This document shows positions 1 through 7,537 of a stretch of 24,615 nucleotides of DNA, piece by piece. Source of the stretch: an uncultured Lachnospiraceae bacterium (GTDB lineage: Bacteria; Bacillota; Clostridia; Lachnospirales; Lachnospiraceae); the NCBI GenBank assembly GCA_910588755.1, contig CAJUQZ010000055.1, positions 1-24,615 on the forward strand, given 5' to 3'. Position numbers and translations under genes: made by a program. Position 1 is the first letter of the stretch. Each line of letters starts with the position of its first letter. The notes beneath the pieces are model-generated. The model was not told where the DNA came from. It worked only from the letters and a program-made list of their open reading frames with translations, and did not search any database.

Positions 1-523
1 AAGCCTAAAATCATTAGCCTCGTTATAATTTTTTGCGGAATTTAGGTTATAATAGTATTAATGAATGGAAAGCAAATGTATCTACGTTAGAAAAAATGAG
101 AATACTTAATTGGATTGCTATCCTAGAAGATTTAATTTCTTATACAAAAGATAAGGCTTGTGCAAGATAACTATCGAATCAAAACCGTTTTATTAAGCTA
201 CTGTATGTCAACCCCAAAAGAATATGAGCACTATATTACAGATGTAAAATGGCATGAATATAGGACGTATAAGTATGAAATGACTAAAAAGGTGATAATC
301 ATATAGGCTGTTTCAAGCATTTTCTGCCGTTGAAATTTAGAGTATACCTACAATATTAACAACGGAATGATAAAGGTATAATATTTATAATGCCTTTATC
401 ATTCCGTTGTCTAAGTTATGTGTACTCAACCCCGTGCTATGCCAATAGAGTGTTGAAGAATTGATTGCTATTTGGTGGCATGAATATTATTGTGCCAATT
501 CTGCGCAATTGCAATAGAAATTT
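1..523. other. AT-rich region with possible gene remnants
   Basis: No convincing complete gene is seen here. Two short plus-strand reading frames look coding-like but lack a proper start or a usable length. Positions 18-170 encode about 50 residues ending in KDKACAR, with only a TTG at 33 as a possible start. Positions 205-306 encode 33 residues beginning MSTPKEYEHY. Both are rich in Trp, Tyr and Lys, as expected for AT-rich coding sequence, so they may be pieces of a decayed gene. I do not recognise a family. A TATAAT at 48-53 has no matching -35 box. The rest of the interval is the inverted repeat at 359-410 and the stretch downstream of the minus-strand gene that ends at 524. Confidence 0.3.
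359..410. repeat. Perfect 18-bp inverted repeat (hairpin)
   Basis: Positions 359-376 (ACAACGGAATGATAAAGG) are exactly complementary to 393-410, with a 16-nt AT-rich loop. No T-run follows on either strand, so it is not a standard intrinsic terminator. It lies about 115 bp past the stop of the AlbA_2-type gene and could stabilise or end that transcript, or be a relic of a small mobile element. Confidence 0.7.
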
Positions 524-1867
524 TTACTCTTCAATTTTCCAATATCCTTTAGCGTCAGAGCCAATGCGCACAATGATGCCTTTTTCCTTAAGACTCCGCA
601 AACGTAATGCTATAGTTTTTCGGCTTACTGCTAATTTATTTGCCATTACTGCAGTGGTATATGCCGGATCTTCAGAAATAAGGTTTAGTAGTTGCTGTTC
701 TTTCTCTGTTACCTTCTCTGTTACCTTCTCTGTTACCCTTGGTGTTACAGAGCGGATGACGCGGTCCTCTGGGGCAGAGAACTTTATCATAATATCTCCT
801 GGATGAACGGTATATTCCGGTTGTGGAACACCATCTTCTGCACAGGCATGACAGATTTTTTCTACACCACGTCCCCAGCTTTCAATAAAGCCTGCCAGAT
901 AATAGACATTGGCAATGCTTGGATTATATGGTTTTGAGGAATGTTTGCTCATCAGGTTTTCTGCGGTCCAATTTTCAGGGAGTTTTCCACAATTAGCAAT
1001 ATAAAGTCGATCATCATAAATACTGATCTGAATCGGAATGCAGGATTCATATTGTTTATGGCATAAAGCATTTAATATTGCTTCTCTGAGTGCCTCATCA
1101 GGTACAAAATAGCGCTCAATACGCTGCATTCCCGCATAAGTAATTTTGGCTTTCATATACTTTAGGTGAATAACCTCGATGATTTTATCTACTTGTTCTA
1201 ACAGGGAGCCGTGTATTTCATCTTGATACAGCAGATCCGCATTTGTTTCAAAAAAGCCAATTTTAGTATATGCACCTAATTGCCATTTATCAGGATTTTT
1301 GCTGAATAAGAGCATAGCGGCATTCGTAAAATATCCGGCATTTGTTAATTGTAGTTTTTCCATTAGGATATTTTTGGGTTCGTCTAAAACGCTACTATCA
1401 ACCCTTCCTTTTTTAACAGCTAATGATTTAAATTGTTTAACGAGATCGTCATCAATATCATCAAGATTTAACTGAGGTAAAGGCATATTATCCCATGTGG
1501 CACCACGCTTGCGCAAAAGGAAACTTTCCAATTCAGGACCGGAAAGAATCTGCTTTGTACTGCCGCTTCGATAGTGATAGACACCTTTGCATGATATGGC
1601 AACAGGGTAGGAAGGAACAACAATTTCAAGGTATTGTTTACCATCTTTTTCTAATAGATTTACATCTACAACAATGCTCATGGCATTTTTAATCTTATTG
1701 GGAATATCTTCTAATAATTTGCGGCTGTCAGGAATGCCAACAACATTTCCATTATCATCAACACCGATATAAAGTGTTCCGCCTTGTGCATTGGCATAAC
1801 CACAAATCCACTCTAAATATTCATCTTTCCATTTGGTTTTCCATTCAATGTTTTGATGTTCTACCAT
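524..1867 (-). CDS. AlbA_2/Schlafen-type ATP-binding protein with C-terminal winged helix
   Basis: This 447-residue protein has the layout of the family often named 'ATP-binding protein' or RecG-like putative transcriptional regulator. Residues about 5-120 form an AlbA_2 (Schlafen-like) domain; the EYLEWICGYANAQGG and LYIGVDDNG segments are characteristic. Residues about 250-355 resemble the GHKL-like C-terminal ATPase domain of the family (EAILNALCHKQY, then SWGRGVEKI). A VTEK-repeat linker joins this to a winged helix at about 385-447. Schlafen-type domains occur in nucleic-acid-binding regulators and RNases, and I cannot tell which applies here. The gene starts 14 bp after the AAA ATPase gene, so the two are probably co-transcribed; a GAGGCG precedes the ATG. 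It could be a regulator of, or a partner to, the ATPase. The family call is firm and the function is not. Confidence 0.8.
   Translation of the reverse strand: MVEHQNIEWKTKWKDEYLEWICGYANAQGGTLYIGVDDNGNVVGIPDSRKLLEDIPNKIKNAMSIVVDVNLLEKDGKQYLEIVVPSYPVAISCKGVYHYRSGSTKQILSGPELESFLLRKRGATWDNMPLPQLNLDDIDDDLVKQFKSLAVKKGRVDSSVLDEPKNILMEKLQLTNAGYFTNAAMLLFSKNPDKWQLGAYTKIGFFETNADLLYQDEIHGSLLEQVDKIIEVIHLKYMKAKITYAGMQRIERYFVPDEALREAILNALCHKQYESCIPIQISIYDDRLYIANCGKLPENWTAENLMSKHSSKPYNPSIANVYYLAGFIESWGRGVEKICHACAEDGVPQPEYTVHPGDIMIKFSAPEDRVIRSVTPRVTEKVTEKVTEKEQQLLNLISEDPAYTTAVMANKLAVSRKTIALRLRSLKEKGIIVRIGSDAKGYWKIEE
702..737 (-). repeat. Three exact 12-bp tandem repeats (VTEK linker)
   Basis: The plus-strand unit TTCTCTGTTACC occurs three times in a row (702-713, 714-725, 726-737). 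In the protein it encodes consecutive VTEK units between the ATPase-like part and the winged helix. The unit length is a multiple of three, so copy-number change would only alter linker length. Confidence 0.85.
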
Positions 1868-1881
1868 TTTGTCGCCTCGCT

Positions 1882-3210
1882 TTATGATTTAGTAGTTAAG
1901 GAATCCAATAAATCAGAAAAGTTTATATGGGATATTTCAGGAATACCCATGTATTTGCCCAACATATATTGATCTCTTATATTCGTATTCTGATGTATTT
2001 TACTATCATAATGCGTAATACACTGGATTTCTTTATATTCATTGTTAAGTTCATTAATAACATAGATGCACTCTTTAGGAATGGATTTAGACTCCATTAA
2101 AAGTGTATTATGTGTTGTCATAATAAGTTGTCCCTCTAATTCGTTAAACAGAGAAGTGACAAGATTTTGAACAAGTAAATCATGAATTCCTGTATCAAAT
2201 TCATCAATTATTGTTACAGACCCCTTAACCACAACCAACATAAAAGGCAATAACTGTATTAAAGATTGTGTACCGGTTGATTCAAGTGAAAAGTCTATTT
2301 CTCTTCTTTTTCCAGAGATATTTTTGGTAAGCATTAATTGATAATGTATTACATTTTCTTCTTTAGTTCGCTTATAATATGCCCGTTCAATATCGCGATA
2401 TGTCAGCTTAAAAAATTTATTTAACATTTTTTCGGTTTGATCGAGTTGAAATTCTTTGTCAATCTCTATTTCGCCATTATCGAATTCTGCAAATATTTCT
2501 GGTGGAAGACCAATAATGCTACGCTCTTGTCTGCTTCCAAACTTGATTTTGCATGAAATACGAGATAAAAATTCAAGAATACAGTCAAAATTTTCACTGA
2601 TTTGTTCACTAATATATTCATCAGCCTTATCATCTGACTCATGAAGTAAAATTGAAAGTAAGGAATGTTTCCCCCAAAATTTTACACATGAAGATTTTAT
2701 TTCTTGATAAGCGCTTTTATCATAAAAGATTTTGGGGTTTATAGTAATTTTTTCAGGGGAGATATCAAAATACACACCCCGATTTCGTAATAAGGTAAAT
2801 TCCAAATGTTCGTGGATAATTTGATAATCGTTGGTTTCAATTATATACTTACCAGATTTGCCATTTATTCGGAATCCGAATTCTAATATCATTGAATCTT
2901 CTGAATTTACCGTTTTGTTTTCTTTAATTAGAGTTTCTATATCTTTGTAACGCATCTTTAAAAAGCGCGAAAAGTTTTCATTACTCATTCGTTCAGGCGT
3001 TTCAGATAATATTGATTGCATAATATCTCGCACATCCATAGTTCTAAGAGTTTCGGATAACATAAAAAATGAAGATGCCAAATTGGATTTTCCTATACCA
3101 TTTTCTCCATAGACTAATACAAGCTTTTTGGGAACGCCATTTTTATCTAGCAAATTAAATTCCACATTCCCTAGCGATTTAAAATTCTTAAGTTTAACAT
3201 ATTCAAACAT
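1882..3210 (-). CDS. AAA family ATPase (SMC/OLD-like, AAA_15/AAA_21 type)
   Basis: This 442-residue protein has ABC/SMC-like ATPase motifs: Walker A GENGIGKS at 35-42, an ABC-signature-like LESTGTQSL near 309-317, Walker B VTIIDEFD at 332-339, and an H-loop TTH at 365-367. A mixed alpha/beta insert fills the middle. This is the arrangement of the AAA_15/AAA_21 ATPases that power many anti-phage systems (OLD, PARIS AriA, RloA-like). No TOPRIM nuclease domain is visible in it or its neighbour, so it is not a plain OLD or PARIS. The ATG has a good ribosome binding site (AGGAGG, 8 bp upstream). It is the first gene of a two-gene minus-strand unit with the AlbA_2-type gene, and it diverges from the CBASS operon across a 194-bp gap. 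A defence role is inferred from the family and neighbours. Confidence 0.82.
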   Translation of the reverse strand: MFEYVKLKNFKSLGNVEFNLLDKNGVPKKLVLVYGENGIGKSNLASSFFMLSETLRTMDVRDIMQSILSETPERMSNENFSRFLKMRYKDIETLIKENKTVNSEDSMILEFGFRINGKSGKYIIETNDYQIIHEHLEFTLLRNRGVYFDISPEKITINPKIFYDKSAYQEIKSSCVKFWGKHSLLSILLHESDDKADEYISEQISENFDCILEFLSRISCKIKFGSRQERSIIGLPPEIFAEFDNGEIEIDKEFQLDQTEKMLNKFFKLTYRDIERAYYKRTKEENVIHYQLMLTKNISGKRREIDFSLESTGTQSLIQLLPFMLVVVKGSVTIIDEFDTGIHDLLVQNLVTSLFNELEGQLIMTTHNTLLMESKSIPKECIYVINELNNEYKEIQCITHYDSKIHQNTNIRDQYMLGKYMGIPEISHINFSDLLDSLTTKS

Positions 3211-3230
3211 ATTTCAATACCTCCTAGTTT

Positions 3231-3258
3231 ATTTTATCATATAAAATAGGTTTGTAAA
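3231..3258 (-). promoter_or_regulatory. Putative sigma-A promoter of the AAA ATPase gene
   Basis: Read on the minus strand, TTTACA (3258-3253) is followed by a 16-bp spacer and TAAAAT (3236-3231). It lies 20 bp upstream of the ATG at 3210 and just before the AGGAGG site. It does not overlap the CIRCE element at 3348-3374, so that operator should not directly control this direction. Confidence 0.55.
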
Positions 3259-3311
3259 TACATATTTTGCCCATAATTGAGAAAAAATTACGAAAATATT
3301 TGATAAAACTA

Positions 3312-3340
3312 TTGATAACACGTCCTGTTTGTGATAATAT
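3312..3340 (+). promoter_or_regulatory. Putative sigma-A promoter of the CBASS operon
   Basis: TTGATA (3312-3317), a 17-bp spacer and TAATAT (3335-3340; an overlapping GATAAT starts 2 bp earlier) form a plausible vegetative promoter. The expected transcription start is near 3347, immediately before the CIRCE-like palindrome. The CD-NTase ribosome binding site (GGAGG, 3393-3397) lies about 50 nt into the transcript. Confidence 0.6.
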
Positions 3341-3347
3341 AGGTTTG

Positions 3348-3374
3348 TTAGCAGTCGAGCAAAGAGAGTGCTAA
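3348..3374 (+). promoter_or_regulatory. CIRCE-like operator (HrcA binding site) at the CBASS promoter
   Basis: The sequence is TTAGCAGTC, nine bases, then GAGTGCTAA. The CIRCE consensus bound by the heat-shock repressor HrcA is TTAGCACTC-N9-GAGTGCTAA, so 17 of 18 arm positions match and the spacer has the exact length. A further G/C pair at 3347/3375 extends the palindrome. It sits right after the -10 box, at the predicted transcription start and in the 5' leader, which is where CIRCE lies in dnaK and groE operons of Firmicutes. HrcA control of the CBASS genes is therefore inferred. No hrcA gene is in the window, so the repressor would come from the host. Confidence 0.82.
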
Positions 3375-3404
3375 CAATAAAAATGTATAAACGGAGGATA
3401 TTAT

Positions 3405-4445
3405 ATGAGCCTACAAACAGAATTTTTAGCATTTCATGACAGAATCAAACTTGACTACGATGTAAAAGCAGAATTAGCCGATAAACGCGATATACTTGTT
3501 AAGATATTGCGGAATAGTGGGAAACTGCCAGGATTTGAGATACTTAATCAGGGTAGTTATAGTATGTATACAGGTGTGGAGCCTTTGGAGGGAAAGGAGT
3601 ATGATATAGATGTGGGATTGCGGTTTAATGCAAATTCTATAGATTACGAGCCAATGGATTTGAAAAATATAATTGAAGATATATTAAAAAACCATACCGA
3701 ATATGGTGCAAGCATAAAATTGCCATGCGTTACGGTCACATATAAAAAAGATGGAGAGCCTGCGTATCATGTAGATTTGGTTGCTTATACATATGAAGAT
3801 AAAGAGGATCATGATAGCCAAATGTACTTAGCTCGAGGAAAGAGCAGTAAACCTGAAGAAATTAAATGGGAAAAATCGGACCCAAAGGGTTTAATTGATT
3901 ATATTAATAATGCAGTAGATGAAGCAGATCGCAATCAATATAGGAGAGTGATTCGTTATTTTAAAAGATGGAAGAATATTAAATTTAATAGCGATGGCCA
4001 TGCAGAACCAGCGAGTATCGGTATAACATTAATAGCAGCAGATTATTTTGAAGCATTCTCAGCGGAAGATGGGTATGATGATTTTTATGCTTTCAAATCT
4101 CTTGCTAAAAACATAAAAGCGTTATTCACTTTTGTTGGTATAAGTGATAAGGGGCGTATGCTGTATCGTATAAAATATCCAATGCCTGAAACATTGAATT
4201 TTGAAAGTGATACAGATGCTTTTTCTAAAATGTCGGATTCTCAGATGACCGATTTTAAAGATAAGCTGGAGAAATTAATAAAAGAGTTGGAGAATGTAGA
4301 AAGTGAAGCAGATGAAGTGAAGCAATATGAAATATTGCATAAAATTTTTGGGGATGATTTTCATGTACCAGATGCTAAAGATATTTCAAAACAGCAAGCA
4401 AACTATATTCCATCATCAAGTGCATCAGGGGCAAAGCAATTATGA
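3405..4445 (+). CDS. CBASS CD-NTase (cGAS/DncV-like nucleotidyltransferase)
   Basis: This 346-residue protein is the signal-generating enzyme of a type II CBASS system. On phage sensing it would join nucleotides into a cyclic di- or oligonucleotide that activates the effector. The nucleotidyltransferase core is clear: GS at 50-51 in NQGSYSMYTG, the metal-binding pair D67 and D69 in EYDIDVG, and the third acidic residue D124 in YHVDLV. Length fits the family. I do not assign a clade or product. The protein ends in a Ser/Ala/Gly-rich, probably flexible tail (SSSASGAKQL), suitable as the C-terminus that Cap2 activates and conjugates. GGAGG lies 7 bp before the ATG. Its stop overlaps the cap2 start by 4 bp (ATGA). 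The promoter and CIRCE-like operator are directly upstream. Confidence 0.93.
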   Translation: MSLQTEFLAFHDRIKLDYDVKAELADKRDILVKILRNSGKLPGFEILNQGSYSMYTGVEPLEGKEYDIDVGLRFNANSIDYEPMDLKNIIEDILKNHTEYGASIKLPCVTVTYKKDGEPAYHVDLVAYTYEDKEDHDSQMYLARGKSSKPEEIKWEKSDPKGLIDYINNAVDEADRNQYRRVIRYFKRWKNIKFNSDGHAEPASIGITLIAADYFEAFSAEDGYDDFYAFKSLAKNIKALFTFVGISDKGRMLYRIKYPMPETLNFESDTDAFSKMSDSQMTDFKDKLEKLIKELENVESEADEVKQYEILHKIFGDDFHVPDAKDISKQQANYIPSSSASGAKQL

Positions 4446-6178
4446 ACACGAGTGAGGTTTATGACACACTTTTAGACAACAACAAGATAGCAGCAATAAC
4501 AAGACTGAATAAAAATAGTTATATGAATATTATATACGATTCCGTCTGGTCATGTGAATTGGCTGTAGATGGGTTGATGGTTCCTGTTTACATTTGCATA
4601 TGCAAATACTGGGAAAAGGATTTAATTGATATATATATAGAAAAGTATATTTCTTTCCCTTATATTCCCCATGTGGATATAAAGGGAAAGATATGCTTGT
4701 TTGATTTAGAGGGAGTCTTGATTGACACTAATTTGTGCGGTTTATTGAATCAATGTATAGATAGAGCTATTAATATTTTATCCGATGGTTTAAATGGAAG
4801 TAACAAGGAAGAGTTTATAAGAGAATTTTCTTTATATTGGTGTCAGCTACCAAATATCAAATATATTCGATGTGACATTCCAAATATGCGGGAGTCCCAA
4901 AAGTTAAAATATACAGAAACTGTTGTACAGAGAAGAAAACGAGAAAAATTGTCCAGTTATTATAAAAGAGTAGAGGAAAGTAATTTATTTGCTGCACACA
5001 ATATTGAAAGCTTTAGTACTTGGAATATGAGAGGAGCACAAAAGAATGCGGTTCATTTTTTCCTCGAGCCAAATGAGTATATTTATCCGCCAGATGCCAG
5101 ACAAAAATTAGATGTAGAATTTATAAACTATATACTGCCTTTAATTAATGAAGAAGACTACAAAAAAATAAATATCAAAAGTGGAAGAGAAATGGTAATC
5201 ATATTTACTATTTTGCAACCAAACAATGTTTTGGTCAGCTTTGGCATTAAATTGAAAAACTACACCTTTGAAATAATAAAGGGGAAATATTTAATAAAGG
5301 AGGAGGATAAACTAAGCATAACTCCACTATCCGTCAAGAGAATTGATAAGGAGTTTTTGATGAGTAGAACAAAGGACAATATTCGAAATCATGGGAAAAA
5401 AATTCTTTTAATAGGTTGTGGTTCCATAGGTGGATATTTAGTAAATGAGATAGTAAAAGCAGGATTTGAGGATATAACATTAGTGGATGATGATATATTA
5501 AGCGAACAAAATATTTTTCGACATATTTTAGGTATAGAGTATGTCGGACAATACAAAGCGGAGGCGCTAGTTGCATACTTAAGGAAAAATATGCCTCATA
5601 TAAAATTAAAATCCCTTGATGAAGAAATACGAGCTATGGTTGATGAAGAAAGTATTAATTTGAGCGATTTTGACATAATAATCTCTGCTACAGGAAATCA
5701 TAACATTAATCGATGGATAAATAAAGTTGTTAATGAAAAAAGAATTACTGCTCCAATTATGTATGTATGGAATGAGCCATTAGATATTGGATGTCATGTA
5801 GCGATATTGCAGTCATGTAATAAGGGGTGCTATGAATGTTTTTTTGATCGGAATAATTGTACTAATGAATTATACGATGTAACAGCGTATTGCAAAGCTG
5901 GGCAAAAAATAACGAGAAATTTTTCCGGTTGTGGTGGTTCATATGTACCTTATGGTTCGACGGTTTCTATTAAGACAACGGCAATTTGTATAGATTGGAT
6001 AAGTAGAATATGCGATGGTAGGTACAATCAAAATGTATTAATATCTATGAAGGGTGATGGGTACTATTTTAAAAAAGCTGGGTTTAATGTTTCAGATGTA
6101 TATGAAGACCAAATTAAAGAATTTGAAATTAAAACGGGAGAAGAGTTTTGCAGGAGTAATTGTGAGGTTTGTGGATAA
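4442..6178 (+). CDS. cap2: Cap2: CBASS E2-E1 fusion that primes the CD-NTase
   Basis: This 578-residue protein resembles CBASS Cap2, which joins an E2-like and an E1/ThiF-like module and conjugates the C-terminus of the CD-NTase to targets, priming it. The N-terminal half (about 1-160) is the E2-like part, with Cys85 in KGKICLFD as candidate E2 cysteine. The C-terminal half is the E1 module: nucleotide-binding GCGSIGG at 325-331, acidic VDDD at 348-351, and Cys497 in SGCGGSYVPYGS as candidate E1 cysteine. Pairs Cys463/Cys466 and Cys574/Cys577 could bind a structural zinc. The gene overlaps the CD-NTase by 4 bp and cap3 by 17 bp, indicating translational coupling. The assignment rests on domains plus the four-gene context; the catalytic cysteines are read from motifs, not proven. 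Confidence 0.92.
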   Translation: MNTSEVYDTLLDNNKIAAITRLNKNSYMNIIYDSVWSCELAVDGLMVPVYICICKYWEKDLIDIYIEKYISFPYIPHVDIKGKICLFDLEGVLIDTNLCGLLNQCIDRAINILSDGLNGSNKEEFIREFSLYWCQLPNIKYIRCDIPNMRESQKLKYTETVVQRRKREKLSSYYKRVEESNLFAAHNIESFSTWNMRGAQKNAVHFFLEPNEYIYPPDARQKLDVEFINYILPLINEEDYKKINIKSGREMVIIFTILQPNNVLVSFGIKLKNYTFEIIKGKYLIKEEDKLSITPLSVKRIDKEFLMSRTKDNIRNHGKKILLIGCGSIGGYLVNEIVKAGFEDITLVDDDILSEQNIFRHILGIEYVGQYKAEALVAYLRKNMPHIKLKSLDEEIRAMVDEESINLSDFDIIISATGNHNINRWINKVVNEKRITAPIMYVWNEPLDIGCHVAILQSCNKGCYECFFDRNNCTNELYDVTAYCKAGQKITRNFSGCGGSYVPYGSTVSIKTTAICIDWISRICDGRYNQNVLISMKGDGYYFKKAGFNVSDVYEDQIKEFEIKTGEEFCRSNCEVCG

Positions 6179-6680
6179 TTCAGTTGTAATTGAGGATGGT
6201 AAACGTAAAATAAAAATATGCCAAGATCCATTACACATTTTAAAAAACAATATACAGAAAAATAAAAAACAACATGAATCAGGAGGTATCTTAATAGGGA
6301 GGGAAAATTTATCAAATAACAATTTGATAATAGAATACATAACGAAACCGTTACTAGAAGATACAAGAAACGGTACACGGTTTTATCGTAAAGATAAAGG
6401 ACATGTACGCTTTTATAATGACATATATGATAAATATGGTGGAATACATTTTTATGTAGGAGAATGGCATACACATCCAGAAGCCATTCCGCAGTTTTCT
6501 TTGATGGATGTTAGAAATTGGGGAAAAATTGGGAAAGAATTTGGTAAAGAGAAAACGCAAATACACATTATCGTGGGATATTCCGCATTAAGCATTTGGG
6601 AGTTTTCTTTTTTACACAAAACAACAAGAAGAATAGCCACTATCTTTTGGAATGAGGTGAGTATAAGTGAAGAGAATTAA
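6162..6680 (+). CDS. cap3: Cap3: JAB/JAMM isopeptidase of CBASS
   Basis: Cap3 is the zinc metalloprotease that removes CD-NTase conjugates made by Cap2. The JAMM motif is complete: Glu39 in HESGGILIG, His103 and His105 in EWHTHP, Ser113 and Asp116 in QFSLMD. I chose the GTG at 6162 because AGGAG lies 5 bp before it; this gives 172 residues and starts just before the JAMM fold. An upstream in-frame ATG at 6054 would add 36 residues that only reflect the overlapping cap2 frame. The gene overlaps cap2 by 17 bp and the effector by 14 bp. Confidence 0.92.
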   Translation: MRFVDNSVVIEDGKRKIKICQDPLHILKNNIQKNKKQHESGGILIGRENLSNNNLIIEYITKPLLEDTRNGTRFYRKDKGHVRFYNDIYDKYGGIHFYVGEWHTHPEAIPQFSLMDVRNWGKIGKEFGKEKTQIHIIVGYSALSIWEFSFLHKTTRRIATIFWNEVSISEEN

Positions 6681-7488
6681 AGACTGGCTGGTCCAATGGT
6701 TACAAGGAATAACCTTAGTAATTTTATTATTTATCCCGACATTTTTTGATTTTGCAGCAATTATTAGACCTATATTAGAAAATGAAAAAATGGAATTAGA
6801 TACAGCAAAATACTTTTGGCTGGTTGAGTTGGGTAATTGGGCAATTGGTCTTGTATTAATGCTTTTAATTTTGTTTAAGTTTTTGAGAACAAATAATGAG
6901 AAAAGCACTTTAAATAAAGGGAATTTGGATCATGACCATTGCTATATAGGATATTTGTTTTGCGCAAAGGTTTTAGGATATCAGAAGTGTAATCTTATAG
7001 GGATTCCCGTTCCTATGCAATTTAAGTTAATAATGAATGATATTTTTAAAGAATATGATTTTGGAGAAGAGACGGATTACAAAAAAGTCGATGACGAAAG
7101 GATAAAAATAAAAAAGCCTAACGGAAACTATACAAATACTATAAATCTTGTATTGTCTGATACATATCCTATATCAAATGATTTATTACCTTTGAGTACA
7201 AAAGATTTAACAACGATATGGATTTCAAGAGAGAGCAATAACGGAGTCAGGGTGTTTAGCAGTAAATTTTATGAGACGATTCGAAGTGTTGTTAGTAATT
7301 TGCCTCAAAATGTTTTTGCGATTAATTTATATGCTACTTTAAATTGTAAACATTGTTGGTGGATTGCAAGAAATGTTTTTAAACAAGCAAATAGGAGTAA
7401 TATAAGAAAATTAGTAGTGTATCCGCAACCAAATAAAAATGGAAAATGGAATTTTGCTGAAAAGGGAATGTCTATTTTTGGAAAGTAG
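6667..7488 (+). CDS. Candidate CBASS effector with two transmembrane helices
   Basis: This 273-residue last gene of the CBASS operon is in the effector position. The start is a GTG at 6667 with GAGG about 10 bp upstream, inside the end of cap3. Two hydrophobic helices lie at about 12-33 and 50-72, followed by a soluble domain of about 200 residues. By analogy with CBASS membrane effectors (Cap14, Cap15), ligand binding to the soluble domain would cause membrane damage and cell death. The soluble part has no motif I can assign: it is not an obvious SAVED domain, is longer than the Cap15 beta-barrel, and shows no TIR, nuclease or phospholipase motif. Distinctive stretches are INLVLSDTYPIS, TIWISRESN and LNCKHCWWIARNVF. 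The role is inferred from position and topology. Confidence 0.75.
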   Translation: MKRIKDWLVQWLQGITLVILLFIPTFFDFAAIIRPILENEKMELDTAKYFWLVELGNWAIGLVLMLLILFKFLRTNNEKSTLNKGNLDHDHCYIGYLFCAKVLGYQKCNLIGIPVPMQFKLIMNDIFKEYDFGEETDYKKVDDERIKIKKPNGNYTNTINLVLSDTYPISNDLLPLSTKDLTTIWISRESNNGVRVFSSKFYETIRSVVSNLPQNVFAINLYATLNCKHCWWIARNVFKQANRSNIRKLVVYPQPNKNGKWNFAEKGMSIFGK

Positions 7489-7493
7489 TTATT

Positions 7494-7530
7494 AAGGCAG
7501 GATAATGAGATTTTCTCATTATCCTGCCTT
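7494..7530. terminator. 17-bp perfect hairpin between convergent operons
   Basis: Positions 7494-7510 (AAGGCAGGATAATGAGA) pair perfectly with 7514-7530 around a 3-nt loop. It lies between the effector stop (7488) and the S1-domain gene stop (7538), so it can serve both directions. Neither side has a real U-tract (TCATTTTAC on the plus side, AATAAC on the minus side), so its efficiency as an intrinsic terminator is uncertain. It also marks the change from AT-rich cargo to GC-rich backbone. Confidence 0.65.
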
Positions 7531-7537
7531 GGTCATT

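Noticed and set aside
702..737. CRISPR-like repeat array
   Set aside because: The three 12-bp units are directly adjacent with no spacers and encode an in-frame VTEK linker. No CRISPR array or cas gene is seen anywhere in the window.
1882..3210. OLD or PARIS ATPase
   Set aside because: The ATPase domain type fits, but the protein ends soon after the H-loop with no TOPRIM domain, and the neighbour is an AlbA_2-type protein, not a DUF4435/TOPRIM effector.
3229..3432. Small minus-strand hydrophobic frame in the divergent intergenic region
   Set aside because: It overlaps both promoters, the CIRCE element and the CD-NTase start, and has no ribosome binding site. The hydrophobic translation reflects AT-rich sequence.
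6667..7488. Naming the effector Cap14, Cap15 or a STING-type protein
   Set aside because: The two-helix topology fits, but I see no residues specific to SAVED, Cap15 beta-barrel or STING domains, so only the general role is given.
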